Positions 37,849-47,606 of a stretch of 64,000 nt of DNA are shown here, in pieces. Numbering within the stretch: position 1 is the stretch's first letter; each line of letters starts with the position of its first letter. Made by a program: the position numbers and the translations under genes. The DNA comes from Hymenobacter montanus (GTDB lineage: Bacteria; Bacteroidota; Bacteroidia; Cytophagales; Hymenobacteraceae). The DNA is taken from positions 50,542 through 114,541 of the forward strand of contig NZ_JACXAD010000020.1 in the NCBI RefSeq assembly GCF_014699115.1, given 5' to 3'. The notes below the pieces were generated by a model. That model had not been told where the DNA came from. It ran no database searches and saw only the letters and a list, made by a program, of their open reading frames with translations.

Positions 37849-40332
37849 ATGGACTCCTCAATTCAGGGAAATAACTACATGGTCAACGACCTGGCGGCCC
37901 AAAGCCACCAGGAGCACTACCCCGGCGAAGTAATACGAGCGGAACAGCTCGACGGTAACCGGTTTCTGTTCAATTGTCAGAATGGCGTGCGCCTGCTGCT
38001 GCACGTGCTCAGCGACAAAATTCTGCGCTTCCGCTACCTCACCGATGGCCCGCTGCTGCCCGATTTCTCCTATGCCGTCTCCGTCGATACCCGGCCGCGG
38101 CCCGCGCCCGAGCAAATCGAGTTCCGCGAAAAGCCCGACCACTACCGCCTCACGACGGCCCGCCTCATCTGCATCATTCAGAAAGAAAGCCTGAAAACCC
38201 GCGTGCTCGACCGCTCGGGTACTATTCTGAGCGACGACGAAAAAGGTTTTCATTGGGAGTACGACTACGACACCGGCAACGACATCGTGAAGATGAGCAA
38301 GCAGGTGCCCGCCGGCGTCCACTACTACGGCCTCGGCGACAAGCCCGATAACATGAACCTGCGCGGCAAGCGCTTCACCAACTGGGGCTCCGACACCTAC
38401 GGCTACACCAAGGGCTCCGACCCGCTCTACAAGAACATTCCATTCTACCACGTGCTGCACCAGAAAATTGCCCACGGCATTTTCTTCGACAACACCTTCA
38501 AGGCCAGCTTCGACTTTGCCGCCGAGCGGGCCGACGTAACCAGCTTCTGGGCCCAGGGCGGCGAGATGAACTACTACTTCATCTACGGCCCCACCCTGAT
38601 GGAGGTAACCCAGGAGTACACCCTGCTCACCTGCCCGCCCGAGCTGCCGCCGCTCTGGACGCTGGGCTACCACCAGTGCAAGTGGAGCTACTTTCCCGAG
38701 AGCAACGTGAAGGAAATCGCCGCTGGCCTGCGCCAGCGCCGGATTCCCTGCGACGCCCTCTACCTCGACATCGACTACATGGAAGGCTATCGCTGCTTCA
38801 CCTGGAGCAAGGAGCACTTCCCCGACCCCAAGCGCATGGTGCGGGAGCTGGCCGACGATGGCTTTAAGATGGTGGTCATCATCGACCCCGGTATTAAAAT
38901 CGACCCCGAGTATTCCGTGTACCAGGAGGGCCTGGCCAACGACTACTTCTGCCGCCGCGGCGACGGCCCGCTGATGAAAGGCTCCGTTTGGCCCGGCCTG
39001 TGCAACTTCCCCGACTTCACCAACCCCACGGTGCGCGACTGGTGGGCGGGCTTGTTCCGGGAGCTGGTGCAGGACATTGGGGTGAAAGGCGTGTGGAACG
39101 ACATGAACGAGCCGGCCGTGTTCGAGAAAGGCACCTTCCCGCCCGACGTGCGCTTCCACTACGACGGCCTGTGGGCCTCGCACCAGAAGGCCCACAACAT
39201 CTACGGCATGCAAATGGCCCGGGCCACGGCCCAGGGCATGAAGCAGTTCTGCCACCCCAACCGGCCGTTCACTATTACGCGCAGCACGTACTCGGGCGGG
39301 CAGCGCTACTCCTCGGGCTGGACCGGCGACAACATTGCCTCCTGGGAGCACCTCTGGCTGGCCAACATCCAGTGCCAGCGCCTGAGCATTTCCGGCTTCA
39401 GCTTCATTGGCTCCGACATCGGGGGCTTTGTAGACAGCCCCACCGGCGAGCTGTACGCCCGCTGGATTGCCCTGGGAGCCTTCCACCCGTTTTTCCGCAC
39501 TCACAGCTCCGGCGACCACGGCGACCAAGAGCCCTGGAGCTTCGGCGACCCGGTGACCGACCTGGCCCGGCACTTCATTGAGCTGCGCTACCGCCTGCTG
39601 CCCTACATGTACACTACCTTCTGGCAGTACGCCGAGCAGGGCCTGCCCATGCTGCGCCCGCTCACCTTCCTCGACCAGAACGACACCGAAACCTACCTGC
39701 GCATGGCCGAATTCGGCCTCGGCGATAACCTGCTGGTGTGTCCCATCACCCAGGCCGGCGCCGAAGGCCGCTGGATGTACCTGCCCCGCGGCGACTGGTT
39801 TTACTACTGGACCGATGCCCCCACGGCCGGCGGCAGTGAGGTGTGGGCCGCCGCCGACCTCACCCGTATTCCGCTGTTCGTGCGCGCCGGGGCCGTGGTG
39901 CCCATGCAGCCCGTGCTGCAGTACGTGGGCGAAAAGCCCATTGAGGAGCTCACCCTGCACGTGTACTACAAAAATGGCACGGCCGAAAGTGTGCACTACG
40001 ACGATGGCGGTGAGGGCTACGCCTACCAGGAAGGCCAGAAAACCGTGCGCCGCTTCGCCCTCACCGGCTCCGAAACCGGGCTCACCCTCACCCAGGCCAT
40101 CGAAGGCGACTACCAACCCAGCTACGCCACCTACCGCGTGGTGCTGCACGGCCTGCCCGGCCCCATTACTGTTTCGGCCGATGGCCAGCCTGCCGTCGTC
40201 ACCGAAGCCACCCTGGAAACGGGCCTCACGCTGCCCAGCCTCGTAGTACCGGTCAGCTTCGGCGAGGTGCGGGTGAATGTGGTGCCGCCCGTGGTGGCGA
40301 AAGTAGCCGCGCCGGCTACTCCTGTCGCTTAG
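37849..40332 (+). CDS. GH31 alpha-glucosidase, cytoplasmic type
   Basis: An 827-residue enzyme releasing glucose from alpha-glucosides. It has no signal peptide. The N-terminal sandwich (residues about 30-260) is followed by a barrel with nucleophile Asp418 (GVWNDMNEPAVF), acid/base Asp494 (SSGWTGDNIASW), and HPFFRTHSSGDHGDQEPW, then a DUF5110-like C-terminal domain. The ATG at 37849 is used; the codon at 37831 in frame is TTG. It differs from the secreted GH31 enzyme at 7796 in location and subtype. It could process maltodextrins brought in after hydrolysis by the amylase at 33725. Confidence 0.94.
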   Translation: MDSSIQGNNYMVNDLAAQSHQEHYPGEVIRAEQLDGNRFLFNCQNGVRLLLHVLSDKILRFRYLTDGPLLPDFSYAVSVDTRPRPAPEQIEFREKPDHYRLTTARLICIIQKESLKTRVLDRSGTILSDDEKGFHWEYDYDTGNDIVKMSKQVPAGVHYYGLGDKPDNMNLRGKRFTNWGSDTYGYTKGSDPLYKNIPFYHVLHQKIAHGIFFDNTFKASFDFAAERADVTSFWAQGGEMNYYFIYGPTLMEVTQEYTLLTCPPELPPLWTLGYHQCKWSYFPESNVKEIAAGLRQRRIPCDALYLDIDYMEGYRCFTWSKEHFPDPKRMVRELADDGFKMVVIIDPGIKIDPEYSVYQEGLANDYFCRRGDGPLMKGSVWPGLCNFPDFTNPTVRDWWAGLFRELVQDIGVKGVWNDMNEPAVFEKGTFPPDVRFHYDGLWASHQKAHNIYGMQMARATAQGMKQFCHPNRPFTITRSTYSGGQRYSSGWTGDNIASWEHLWLANIQCQRLSISGFSFIGSDIGGFVDSPTGELYARWIALGAFHPFFRTHSSGDHGDQEPWSFGDPVTDLARHFIELRYRLLPYMYTTFWQYAEQGLPMLRPLTFLDQNDTETYLRMAEFGLGDNLLVCPITQAGAEGRWMYLPRGDWFYYWTDAPTAGGSEVWAAADLTRIPLFVRAGAVVPMQPVLQYVGEKPIEELTLHVYYKNGTAESVHYDDGGEGYAYQEGQKTVRRFALTGSETGLTLTQAIEGDYQPSYATYRVVLHGLPGPITVSADGQPAVVTEATLETGLTLPSLVVPVSFGEVRVNVVPPVVAKVAAPATPVA

Positions 40333-40355
40333 GCTTTCTAATAGATTCAGACTAA

Positions 40356-40381
40356 AAAGGCGCTCGTAGAGCGCCTTTTTT
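40356..40381 (+). terminator. rho-independent terminator
   Basis: AAAGGCGCT, CGTAG loop, AGCGCCTTTTTTG: a perfect nine-base stem with a T-run, 24 bases after the GH31 stop. The A-run on the other side makes it potentially bidirectional. Confidence 0.85.
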
Positions 40382-40490
40382 GCAACAACTTTCTATTTTC
40401 CTTTACTGAACAAGCAGTGGGAGCATGTTCCTGTCATTTATCAATGGTAGTCGTACTTGCTTTTGCATCATTTCTCCAGCCAAGTGAGTG

Positions 40491-40538
40491 CCACACAACG
40501 AAAGGGGCACTCCGCTGAGCGCCCCTTTCGTTGTGTGG
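40491..40538 (-). terminator. terminator after the T9SS cargo gene
   Basis: CCACACAACGAAAGGGGC and GCCCCTTTCGTTGTGTGG form a perfect 18-bp stem around a 12-base loop. It lies 20 bases beyond the stop of the minus-strand gene at 40558. Confidence 0.75.
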
Positions 40539-40557
40539 CGGTGTAGGGTAATGCGCT

Positions 40558-41478
40558 TTAGCGCACGAGCTTGCGGGTGACCAGCCCGCGCGGCGTGAAG
40601 AGCTGCACGGTGTACAGCCCGGCGGGCAGCTCGCTCAAGTCGAGGGTGCGACTGGTGGCGGCGAGCCGGGGCGCGTCTTCGCGGTGTACTTCGCGGCCGA
40701 GGGCGTCGCGCACGGCCAAGGGGCCGGCCAGTAGGCTGGCCTCGGGGGAGCTGAGCACGTAACGCCCGCTGGGGCTGGGGTTGGGCGCCGCGCTGATGGT
40801 GCCAGCTAGGGCGGCGTCACGGGTAGCGGTAGCCGTACCCGTGAACGAAACCTGGTCGATGCGCAGTACGGTGCTCGTGGACAGCGGTTGAACGCTGCCC
40901 GAAATGAATACTATCGACACCGAATCGGGAACAAGGGCTGACTGGTAGTTCAAGCCCAGGTAGACTCGGGTGTAGGTGTTTGTGAGGGTAGTGAAGTAAT
41001 AGCCCGCGTTGGCTACTACTTGGGTCCGGCCGTTTACCCAGCGGGTAAGTTGTACCAGCGCCGCCGGCTTGTTGGCCAAGGCCTCCGCCCCGCTGAGCTG
41101 ATAATAAAACTCCAGCGCGGCCGGCCGGCCGGTGAATGGTATCCCGCCGGGTACCTGCGCACGCCTTTTGGTAGTAGGCCCGAGAATGACGATGCCCGGG
41201 ATTGTCTGGCCCAGCAGAGATTTCGTTTGCAGCTGCGCGGCGAAAGGCCCGCTTGCGCTTTGCACCACGTTCGTTTTAACCACCGTATTTGTAATTAGCC
41301 GGATGCGGAGCGAGTCCTGGATCACGTCGTCGGTTGTGCGCCAGCCGTCGGGGGCCTCCGCGCCGTTGCGCGTGGCCCACGTGTCGAAGGAGTTGTTCGG
41401 AAATGTTTGGGCTTGGGCCGGTGCCAGCAGGCCCACAACCGCCGCGAGGGCAAGCAGAGGGTGGAAAATTGATTTCAT
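40558..41478 (-). CDS. secreted protein with T9SS type A sorting domain
   Basis: A 306-residue protein with a signal peptide (IFHPLLALAAVVGLLAPAQAQ). The central part (SFDTWATRNGAEAPDGWRTT, AALEFYYQLSGAEALANKPA, YLGLNYQSALVPDSVSIVFI) looks like a jelly-roll carbohydrate- or glycan-binding domain such as PCMD. The last 80 residues form a T9SS type A sorting domain (APNPSPSGRYVLSS, LAVRDALGREVHRE, LPAGLYTVQLFTPRGLVTRK). It should be exported and attached or released at the surface. The ligand is unknown. Confidence 0.82.
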   Translation of the reverse strand: MKSIFHPLLALAAVVGLLAPAQAQTFPNNSFDTWATRNGAEAPDGWRTTDDVIQDSLRIRLITNTVVKTNVVQSASGPFAAQLQTKSLLGQTIPGIVILGPTTKRRAQVPGGIPFTGRPAALEFYYQLSGAEALANKPAALVQLTRWVNGRTQVVANAGYYFTTLTNTYTRVYLGLNYQSALVPDSVSIVFISGSVQPLSTSTVLRIDQVSFTGTATATRDAALAGTISAAPNPSPSGRYVLSSPEASLLAGPLAVRDALGREVHREDAPRLAATSRTLDLSELPAGLYTVQLFTPRGLVTRKLVR

Positions 41479-42013
41479 TAAGGGGAATTGAAGGGTAAAA
41501 ATGAGAATGTAAAAGATTAATGTAGAATAAGTAATAACGAAATCCCCGATGTGGTGATTCGTTGCGTTAAAGTAAGCACTGAGTACGGGTATGTAAATAG
41601 CCGATGGCCCAAATGGCGGTAGAGCAGCAGGCCAGGAGTCGTTCGTTTTAGGCGGCGAGACGGGTTCATGCGAACCTCCCGGCGCTAAAAAGGTCAGACC
41701 TGGTAGAGCGCTAACAAGCGGCCGGACTTGTAATTACCGCATGACTTTTTCGCCGCATTGACCAGGTTTCCGAAACGGTGCGCGTGAGTGGACATGACCA
41801 ATAACCTTGAAAGAGGTAGTCAGTGGCTTCCAGCCGGCGCACCGCACCAAAAGCCTTAGCGGCTCCGATGACGAACCTACCCTGTTGGCGCCGGTTCGGG
41901 CCAGGGAACGGGTACGCGAGCTGAGTCGGTGGCTGGGCCCGTATTGCATATGTAGCGGCCCAATTGCATATGCGGCGCATTGGGCCGTTCTTCGTGGTTC
42001 CTTCCCCAGCTCC
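41479..42013. other. 535-base intergenic region with a hairpin near the epimerase start
   Basis: No gene was found, although the frame of the epimerase is open upstream to 41807 with non-coding-like composition. GGCCCAAT and ATTGGGCC at 41957-41987 form a stem around TGCATATGCGGCGC. ATTGCATATG occurs twice (41943 and 41963). These could be regulatory sites of the epimerase gene. Confidence 0.35.
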
Positions 42014-43129
42014 ATGCCCGGCACTACCCTTGAGTCTATCAGCATCTACAAGCTGCTCGTGCCGCTGCGCGAGCCATTCGTTATTTCGCTCGGGCCCCTC
42101 ACTGCGGTGCAAAATATTGTGGTGGTACTGCGAACGGCCGATGGCCACACGGGCTACGGCGAATGCAGCCCCTTTCTCACCATCAACGGCGAAAGCATCG
42201 ACACCTGCTTCGTCGTGGCCCAATACTTCGCCCCGGCCCTCAAAGGCCGCGACGCCCTGGACCTGGCGGGCTGTCTGGCCGAGTTGGACCGCATCATCTA
42301 CGGCAACACCAGTATTAAAAGCGCCTTCGACGGGGCCCTGCACGACATCGCGGCCCAGCACGCCGGCCTGCCGATTTACGAGTTTCTGGGTGGAAATAAC
42401 CGCAAGGTGCTAACTACCGACATGACCGTGAGCCTCGGGCCGCCCGCTAAAATGCGGGCCGACGCCGTGCGCTTTCAGCACGAGGGTTTCCCGGCCATCA
42501 AGGTGAAGCTGGGCGATACACTGGCGGCCGACGTGGCCCGAATTCGGGCTATTCGCGACGGCATCGGGCCCACGCACCCCTTGCGCATTGATGCCAACCA
42601 GGGCTGGAAAACGGCCGACGCAGCTATTGCGGTGCTACGCGCCTTGGCCGAATTCAACATTGAGCACTGTGAGGAGCCCATTCTGCGCCACCACTTCATG
42701 GAGCTGAGCCGGGTATCGGCCGCGTCGCCCATTCCAATTATGGCCGATGAAAGCTGCGGCGACGAGCACGACGCCGCCCGGCTCATTGCCCTAAACGCCT
42801 GCCAGCTGTTCAACATCAAGCTCGGGAAGTCGTCGGGCTTTCACCGGGCCCGGAAAATTGCGGGCTTCGGCCAGGCGGCCGGCCTGACGCTGCAAGTAGG
42901 AGGCTTTCTGGAGTCGCGCCTGGGTATGACGGCCGCCGCCCACCTCGCCCTCACGAACGACGCCATCCGGCACTGCGACTTCGATACGCCCCTCCTGTTT
43001 ACCGAAGACCCCGTGGTGGGCGGTATCCGCTACCGTCCCGGCGGCGTGGTGGAGGTGCCCACCGGGCCGGGCCTGGGTGCTACCATTGATGAGGCCTACC
43101 TGCGCCGCGCCGAGCAAGTTCATTTCTAA
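42014..43129 (+). CDS. dipeptide epimerase (enolase superfamily)
   Basis: A 371-residue enolase-superfamily enzyme, probably interconverting L-Ala-L/D-Glu or a related dipeptide. Key residues: Lys163 and Lys165 in AIKVKLG (base), metal ligands Asp193 (RIDANQGW), Glu220 (EHCEEP) and Asp245 (MADES), and Lys269 in NIKLGKSSG. The C-terminal DFD in HCDFDTPLL is typical of dipeptide epimerases, where it holds the substrate's amino group. The next gene, a serine hydrolase, overlaps its stop by one base, suggesting a shared role in peptidoglycan-peptide use. The exact dipeptide cannot be read from sequence. Confidence 0.9.
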   Translation: MPGTTLESISIYKLLVPLREPFVISLGPLTAVQNIVVVLRTADGHTGYGECSPFLTINGESIDTCFVVAQYFAPALKGRDALDLAGCLAELDRIIYGNTSIKSAFDGALHDIAAQHAGLPIYEFLGGNNRKVLTTDMTVSLGPPAKMRADAVRFQHEGFPAIKVKLGDTLAADVARIRAIRDGIGPTHPLRIDANQGWKTADAAIAVLRALAEFNIEHCEEPILRHHFMELSRVSAASPIPIMADESCGDEHDAARLIALNACQLFNIKLGKSSGFHRARKIAGFGQAAGLTLQVGGFLESRLGMTAAAHLALTNDAIRHCDFDTPLLFTEDPVVGGIRYRPGGVVEVPTGPGLGATIDEAYLRRAEQVHF

Positions 43130-44364
43130 TGATAAACCCCCTGCTTCGAACCCTAACGCTGGCGGCCGGCCTCTGGGCCGCGGCGGGCCCCGTGGCGGCC
43201 CAATGGGGCAATCCGTTGCGCCAGGTGCTGCGGCACGATACTGCGGGCCTAAGCCGCGTGCTGGCCCATCCCGACGCTTATCGCCTCCAGATTCTCTACA
43301 CCCGCATTCGGCGCGACGCCGCCGGCACGCCACATTTCCGGAGCTACGGCTACCGGCTGCGGCCCCGCGAATACTTCTACCCGGCCAGCACCGTGAAGCT
43401 GGCCGGCGCGGCCCTGGCCCTCGAGAAACTGCGGGCGCTGAGCTCGCAAACCCCCGGCCTCACGCCCGAATCGGTGATGCTGACCGACTCGGCCTTCGCG
43501 GGCCAAACGCGGGTGCGCCGCGATACCTCGTCGGCCACCGGCCGGCCAAGCGTAGCTAATTACGTGCGCAAATCCTTGTTGGTAAGCGACAATGATGCTT
43601 TTAACCGGCTCTACGAATTCGTGGGGCCCGCCGCGCTGAACGCGGGCCTGGCCCGGTTGGGCCTGCGCCACAGCCGCCTGCTGCACCGCCTTTCGGTGGG
43701 CGACCAGGAGCCGGGCAGCCGCCACACCAACCCCGTGGCGTTCTACGCCGATACAGCCGCCACGCAACTGCTTTACCAGCAGCCCGCCGCCTTCTACTCC
43801 GGCCCCTGGCCTCGCGTGGCCATGCGGGACGAAACGATTGGGCAGGCCCACCTGGAGGGCCGCACTTTCGTGCCCGGTCCAGTGGATTTCAGCCAGAAGA
43901 ACGCGTTTTCGTTGCTCGATTTGCAGCAGATGCTTCGGGCAGTGCTCTTCCCCGAAACCCGGCCGCCGACTCAGCGCCTGCGCCTGGCTGCCGAAGATTA
44001 CGCCTTGCTCCGGCAAGCCCTTTCGCAGCTGCCCCGCGAAAGCGTACACCCGCGCTACGACGCGGCTCACTACCCGGACACCTACGTGAAGTTCTTACTG
44101 GGTGGGGGCGGTACCACGCCGTTACCCCCGGGCGTGCGGGTGTTCAACAAAATTGGTGAGGCGTACGGGTTCCTCATCGATAACGCCTACATTGTCGACG
44201 CAGCGCAAGGAGTAGAATTCCTGCTCAGCGTCGTGCTATACGTTAATGCCGATGGCGTGCTCAACGACGACAAGTACGAATACGATGCTATCGGCTTCCC
44301 CTTTATGCGGGACTTAGGCCGCCGGGTGTACGAAGCCGAGTGTCGCCGAAAGAAAAACCGGTAA
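43129..44364 (+). CDS. secreted beta-lactamase-fold serine hydrolase
   Basis: A 411-residue protein with a signal peptide (LLRTLTLAAGLWAAAGPVAA). It has the class A beta-lactamase/PBP active-site motifs: Ser87 and Lys90 in YPASTVKLAGAAL, and Ser153-Asp154-Asn155 in LLVSDNDAFNRLYE. The Lys-Thr-Gly box is replaced by VFNKIGEAYGFLIDN, so a peptidase or amidase role is likelier than drug resistance. It overlaps the epimerase stop by one base (TAATG) and is probably co-translated with it, acting in the periplasm on cell-wall peptides. Confidence 0.85.
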   Translation: MINPLLRTLTLAAGLWAAAGPVAAQWGNPLRQVLRHDTAGLSRVLAHPDAYRLQILYTRIRRDAAGTPHFRSYGYRLRPREYFYPASTVKLAGAALALEKLRALSSQTPGLTPESVMLTDSAFAGQTRVRRDTSSATGRPSVANYVRKSLLVSDNDAFNRLYEFVGPAALNAGLARLGLRHSRLLHRLSVGDQEPGSRHTNPVAFYADTAATQLLYQQPAAFYSGPWPRVAMRDETIGQAHLEGRTFVPGPVDFSQKNAFSLLDLQQMLRAVLFPETRPPTQRLRLAAEDYALLRQALSQLPRESVHPRYDAAHYPDTYVKFLLGGGGTTPLPPGVRVFNKIGEAYGFLIDNAYIVDAAQGVEFLLSVVLYVNADGVLNDDKYEYDAIGFPFMRDLGRRVYEAECRRKKNR

Positions 44365-44391
44365 AAAGGACCGTGCGAACCTGCCTGACCC

Positions 44392-46572
44392 TTATTCCAG
44401 AGCCAGGCGCCGGGACTGGCCGCCCCCGCGCACCACGTAGATGCCCGCGGGGATGCTGGCGGGCAGCACCAACTGCAGCGGCCCGCGGTGCGGCGCGGGT
44501 GCCGTTAGAATCAGGCGCCCCGTTAGGTCGTACAGCTGAGCCACCTGGCCGGGCGCCAGGCCGGCTACCTCCACGGTGTGGCGGGCGGGGTTAGGCCACA
44601 GCCGCAGTTGCGAGGCCGGCCCGGCTTCAACGGCCGCCGGTTTAACGGGTAGGAGGGAGCTAATGGTAATGTTCGCGTTGTTAATGGCAAAGAAAACGTT
44701 GTTGATGGCCTGAATCTTCAGGCGACCCTGAGTAGTGTTCAGAGGAGGCAGCGTTACCTGGGCCGAGCCATTGTTGGGGGTACTGGCCAGCAGCACGGTG
44801 AGAAAGGTCAGACCTCCATCAGCCGAGAAAAGTATCTGCACATTGGCGCAACTCACGGGGGCTTGATTGGTGCCTTGCACGTCCCAGGTGACGGTGAAGG
44901 GGCTGCCGGGGGCCGCGGTCAGGGGCGTGTTGGGCGCCGTCACGCGAAACGGCCCGGTGGCGGCCACGGTCAGCGTCAGGTTGGCGGCGGCCACGCCGGC
45001 GCGGTTATCGCGGGCCGTGAGCCGGAAATTGAGTGAACGGGGCACCAGCGGCAGGATTTCCCCCAGCGAAGCCGTATTGCTCAGAATAGCCGACAGCATG
45101 GGAAAGGTACGTTCGGGGCTGACTTCCGGCGCGAAGCTGCGGAATAAGGGCGGCTCCGAGACATCGGTGGCCGCGACGGCCAGGCCCCCGGCGTTGCCGC
45201 GATCGAGCTCTTCCCAGGAATACGTTAGCGCATCGCCATCGGGGTCGGAGCCGCTGCCGGCCAGGGTAAAGGGGGTGCCCTTCGGAATAGTGTAGGTGCT
45301 GGGTGGCACGGTCAGGCTGGGCGGCCGGTTGTTGGTACTGGTGAGCGTGCCGCAGGTCAGCAGGGGCATGATGGCGCTTAAGCTACCGGCGTGAAAGAAA
45401 GAGATGCCACTGCCCACGTTGTCGGGAGCACAGCGTTGGTCGTACGACATGATGGTATTGCCAGCGCCCGGCTCGAAGGCGAGGGTGCCATTGCGGTTGC
45501 CGCCGCTGCAGTTGCCCTGGTCACCGTTGAAGGTGTGGCTGGACCCTAGTTGGTGGCCTAGTTCATGGGTCAGCACGGTGGTCATCGAAGATAGGGTCCC
45601 TGCGGTGGAGGCGCCGCCCGCCGCTCGGTTATTAGAATTGGCGGTATTGGTGCACACCACGCCCACGTACGCTACACCTGAGTAGCCGTTGCTACGGTAG
45701 CCGAGCACATGGCCCAGGTCGTAGTTGCCCGCACCAAGAGCGGTCTTAACAACGGCGTCGTTGGCATTCATCATGGTCGTCGGGTTGCTGTTGTCGTAGG
45801 GGTCGGAAGCGGCATCTAGATAAATGAGCCGGTTGTTATCGTTCACCAGTTGCAGCCGGAGGGCCAGGTCGCGCTCGTATACGGCATTTAACCGGCTTAC
45901 GAGAGTTGCCATACTGGCCAGGGTACCGGCCACGGTGCCGCCACCCAGGTTATTGCTGTATTCGGCCGTGGCTGCTAAAGCCAGGCGCAAGGTGCGCAGT
46001 TGAGCCCCATAAGGTGCCGGTGCGGCGGGTGGGGGTGTACCGGCAAGTTCGCGTTCCGCGACCTGCTTCACCAGACATTCAAAATCGCTGGGCTTATCGG
46101 CTCGGCTTTGGTAGCGGTGGCTCGCGGTGGGGTCGGGCCCCACGCTGAAGGCCCCGGCCAGGGTGAGGACCTGAGCCTGTAAGCCGGAGGGGGAGGTTTC
46201 CAGCCGCACCGTCGTGGCCGGGTCGTCGAGGGCCCAGCCAGCGTAGGTTTGCAGCTCGGGGTAGCGGGCGGCCAGGGCGGGCGCCAGCACGGGTACCCGG
46301 GTAATGGCGAAGCGGTGCAGAGTGCCATTGGGATAGGGCAGCTCCACGGAGATAGCTTCGGCGCGGAGAGTTTCGGGAGGTGCCTGGGCCAGGCGGGCTG
46401 TCAGCTGGGCAACATCCAGGGTAAACCAGCTGGTGGGGCCAGGCTGAGATTCCAAGCTGTGGGCCACGGGCGCTGCGGCCTGGCGCCATAGCGGCGCCGT
46501 TTGGGCATGGGCTCGCTGAATTAATAGGGCAGCAATAAATAGAAATAATATTCGGTGTTTCGTGCTTGCCAT
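44392..46572 (-). CDS. reprolysin-like metalloprotease with T9SS sorting domain
   Basis: A 726-residue secreted zinc protease. Signal peptide (ILFLFIAALLIQRAHAQ), a propeptide-like region to about 190, then a catalytic domain with HELGHQLGSSH (zinc ligands His336, His340, His346; Glu337) and a Met-turn in NTIMSYDQRC. After it come a cadherin/PKD-like segment (LAGSGSDPDGDALTYSWEEL), a second beta-domain (FTVTWDVQGTNQAPV), and a C-terminal T9SS type A domain (LRLWPNPARHTVEVAGL, IPAGIYVVRGGG). It converges on the serine hydrolase gene. The target is unknown. Confidence 0.92.
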   Translation of the reverse strand: MASTKHRILFLFIAALLIQRAHAQTAPLWRQAAAPVAHSLESQPGPTSWFTLDVAQLTARLAQAPPETLRAEAISVELPYPNGTLHRFAITRVPVLAPALAARYPELQTYAGWALDDPATTVRLETSPSGLQAQVLTLAGAFSVGPDPTASHRYQSRADKPSDFECLVKQVAERELAGTPPPAAPAPYGAQLRTLRLALAATAEYSNNLGGGTVAGTLASMATLVSRLNAVYERDLALRLQLVNDNNRLIYLDAASDPYDNSNPTTMMNANDAVVKTALGAGNYDLGHVLGYRSNGYSGVAYVGVVCTNTANSNNRAAGGASTAGTLSSMTTVLTHELGHQLGSSHTFNGDQGNCSGGNRNGTLAFEPGAGNTIMSYDQRCAPDNVGSGISFFHAGSLSAIMPLLTCGTLTSTNNRPPSLTVPPSTYTIPKGTPFTLAGSGSDPDGDALTYSWEELDRGNAGGLAVAATDVSEPPLFRSFAPEVSPERTFPMLSAILSNTASLGEILPLVPRSLNFRLTARDNRAGVAAANLTLTVAATGPFRVTAPNTPLTAAPGSPFTVTWDVQGTNQAPVSCANVQILFSADGGLTFLTVLLASTPNNGSAQVTLPPLNTTQGRLKIQAINNVFFAINNANITISSLLPVKPAAVEAGPASQLRLWPNPARHTVEVAGLAPGQVAQLYDLTGRLILTAPAPHRGPLQLVLPASIPAGIYVVRGGGQSRRLALE

Positions 46573-46973
46573 TTTTATAAATATTTTTAACAGAAATATA
46601 ATTTTAATATTAATTAGTGTAATAAATGCACCCGCTCATTAATGTGAGCTGTGGTTAACTCTCGGTAACTGCTTATCGCCGGCCGGTCCCGACCCAATTT
46701 ACGCAGAAAATAAGGAGTTTAATTGATCAGCAAGCCCAGGCCAAACCTAACCCTTAGTAGCCGTGAAAATGTTAGCTGGTGTATTTATGTGCGAGAATAG
46801 TAAAGCAAATAATAGCCAATGGATAAAATCTGTGTTTATGAGAAAGATTATATTTTCGGTCTCTAATTTAGGGCCGTAGAATTGTTGTTAAAGTTAGTCT
46901 TAAGCACGAACGCCAATCTGCAAGTTACCGCAATGAAACAAGTGCCAGCCAACCTAAAATAGCTCGGGTGGTT
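46573..46973. other. AT-rich intergenic region upstream of the protease gene
   Basis: 401 bases between two minus-strand genes. AT-rich near 46570-46620, as expected for the protease promoter, but no exact TAnnTTTG box was found at a useful distance. No gene, repeat or RNA was recognised. Confidence 0.4.
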
Positions 46974-47396
46974 TTATAGAAAACGTGCTTTAAGCGCTGG
47001 GGTAGGCAGCAGGCAGCTTTCCTGCCGCCCGAACCAGCGGTAGCGGTGGCGGGCCACAAAGCGGTAGAGGGCATCGCGCCAACTCCGAGGTAGCACCCAC
47101 CCCATTTTCATCAGCTGCCATCGGCCGCCCAAGATGTGGGCAATGTGTAGCACGGCCGTCGAGTGGGAGTACAGGCGGCCTCCACTGAGCAACAGCACCG
47201 ATTCGGGTTCGGCAGCCCGGACATCCGGTAACAGGCCGTGGGTCCGCAGGAGGCTTTGGGCCGCTTCGCTTTGCCAGGCGGCGAAACGGAAGCGGCTCTG
47301 CGGATCGTGACGAATCACGAATTGCACGAAGCCGTTACAGAGGTTGCACACCCCGTCGAACAGAATAATATCAGGCAGGGGAGAAGGGAGAAACAT
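46974..47396 (-). CDS. DCC-family thiol-disulfide oxidoreductase
   Basis: A 140-residue protein with the DxxCxxC motif at the start (Asp14, Cys17, Cys20 in LFDGVCNLCNGF), then FVIRHDPQSRFRFAAWQSEA, SVLLLSGGRLYSHSTAVLHI, and a basic C-terminus. DCC (DUF393) proteins are thioredoxin-like and often occur beside HTTM membrane proteins, one of which is at 48216 here. No signal peptide is present, so it is probably cytoplasmic or membrane-peripheral. Confidence 0.88.
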   Translation of the reverse strand: MFLPSPLPDIILFDGVCNLCNGFVQFVIRHDPQSRFRFAAWQSEAAQSLLRTHGLLPDVRAAEPESVLLLSGGRLYSHSTAVLHIAHILGGRWQLMKMGWVLPRSWRDALYRFVARHRYRWFGRQESCLLPTPALKARFL

Positions 47397-47606
47397 AGAT
47401 TCGTATACGAGGCGCAGGCTTTGAAATTCGGGCCTAGCGGCTCACTAAGCTTATTGGGATAACTGGCGGTAGCGGTTTGCTGGTGGATGAGTAGCCAAGA
47501 TCCTAAGCGGCCTCTACGTAGTTATATCAATAAAAATACGGGTTTTTTCAACAGTTATCCACTCAATATTGACCGTATAGCCTACCAAACCAACCAACTC
47601 TTTAAC

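Noticed and set aside
37858..40149. 763-residue open frame on the strand opposite the GH31 gene
   Set aside because: It is a shadow caused by high GC content: composition is His/Val/Gly/Ala-rich without motifs, while the forward frame has full GH31 signatures.
43129..44364. Antibiotic-resistance class A beta-lactamase
   Set aside because: The SxxK and SDN motifs are present but a standard KTG box and the Glu-loop are not evident, and the context points to cell-wall peptide metabolism.
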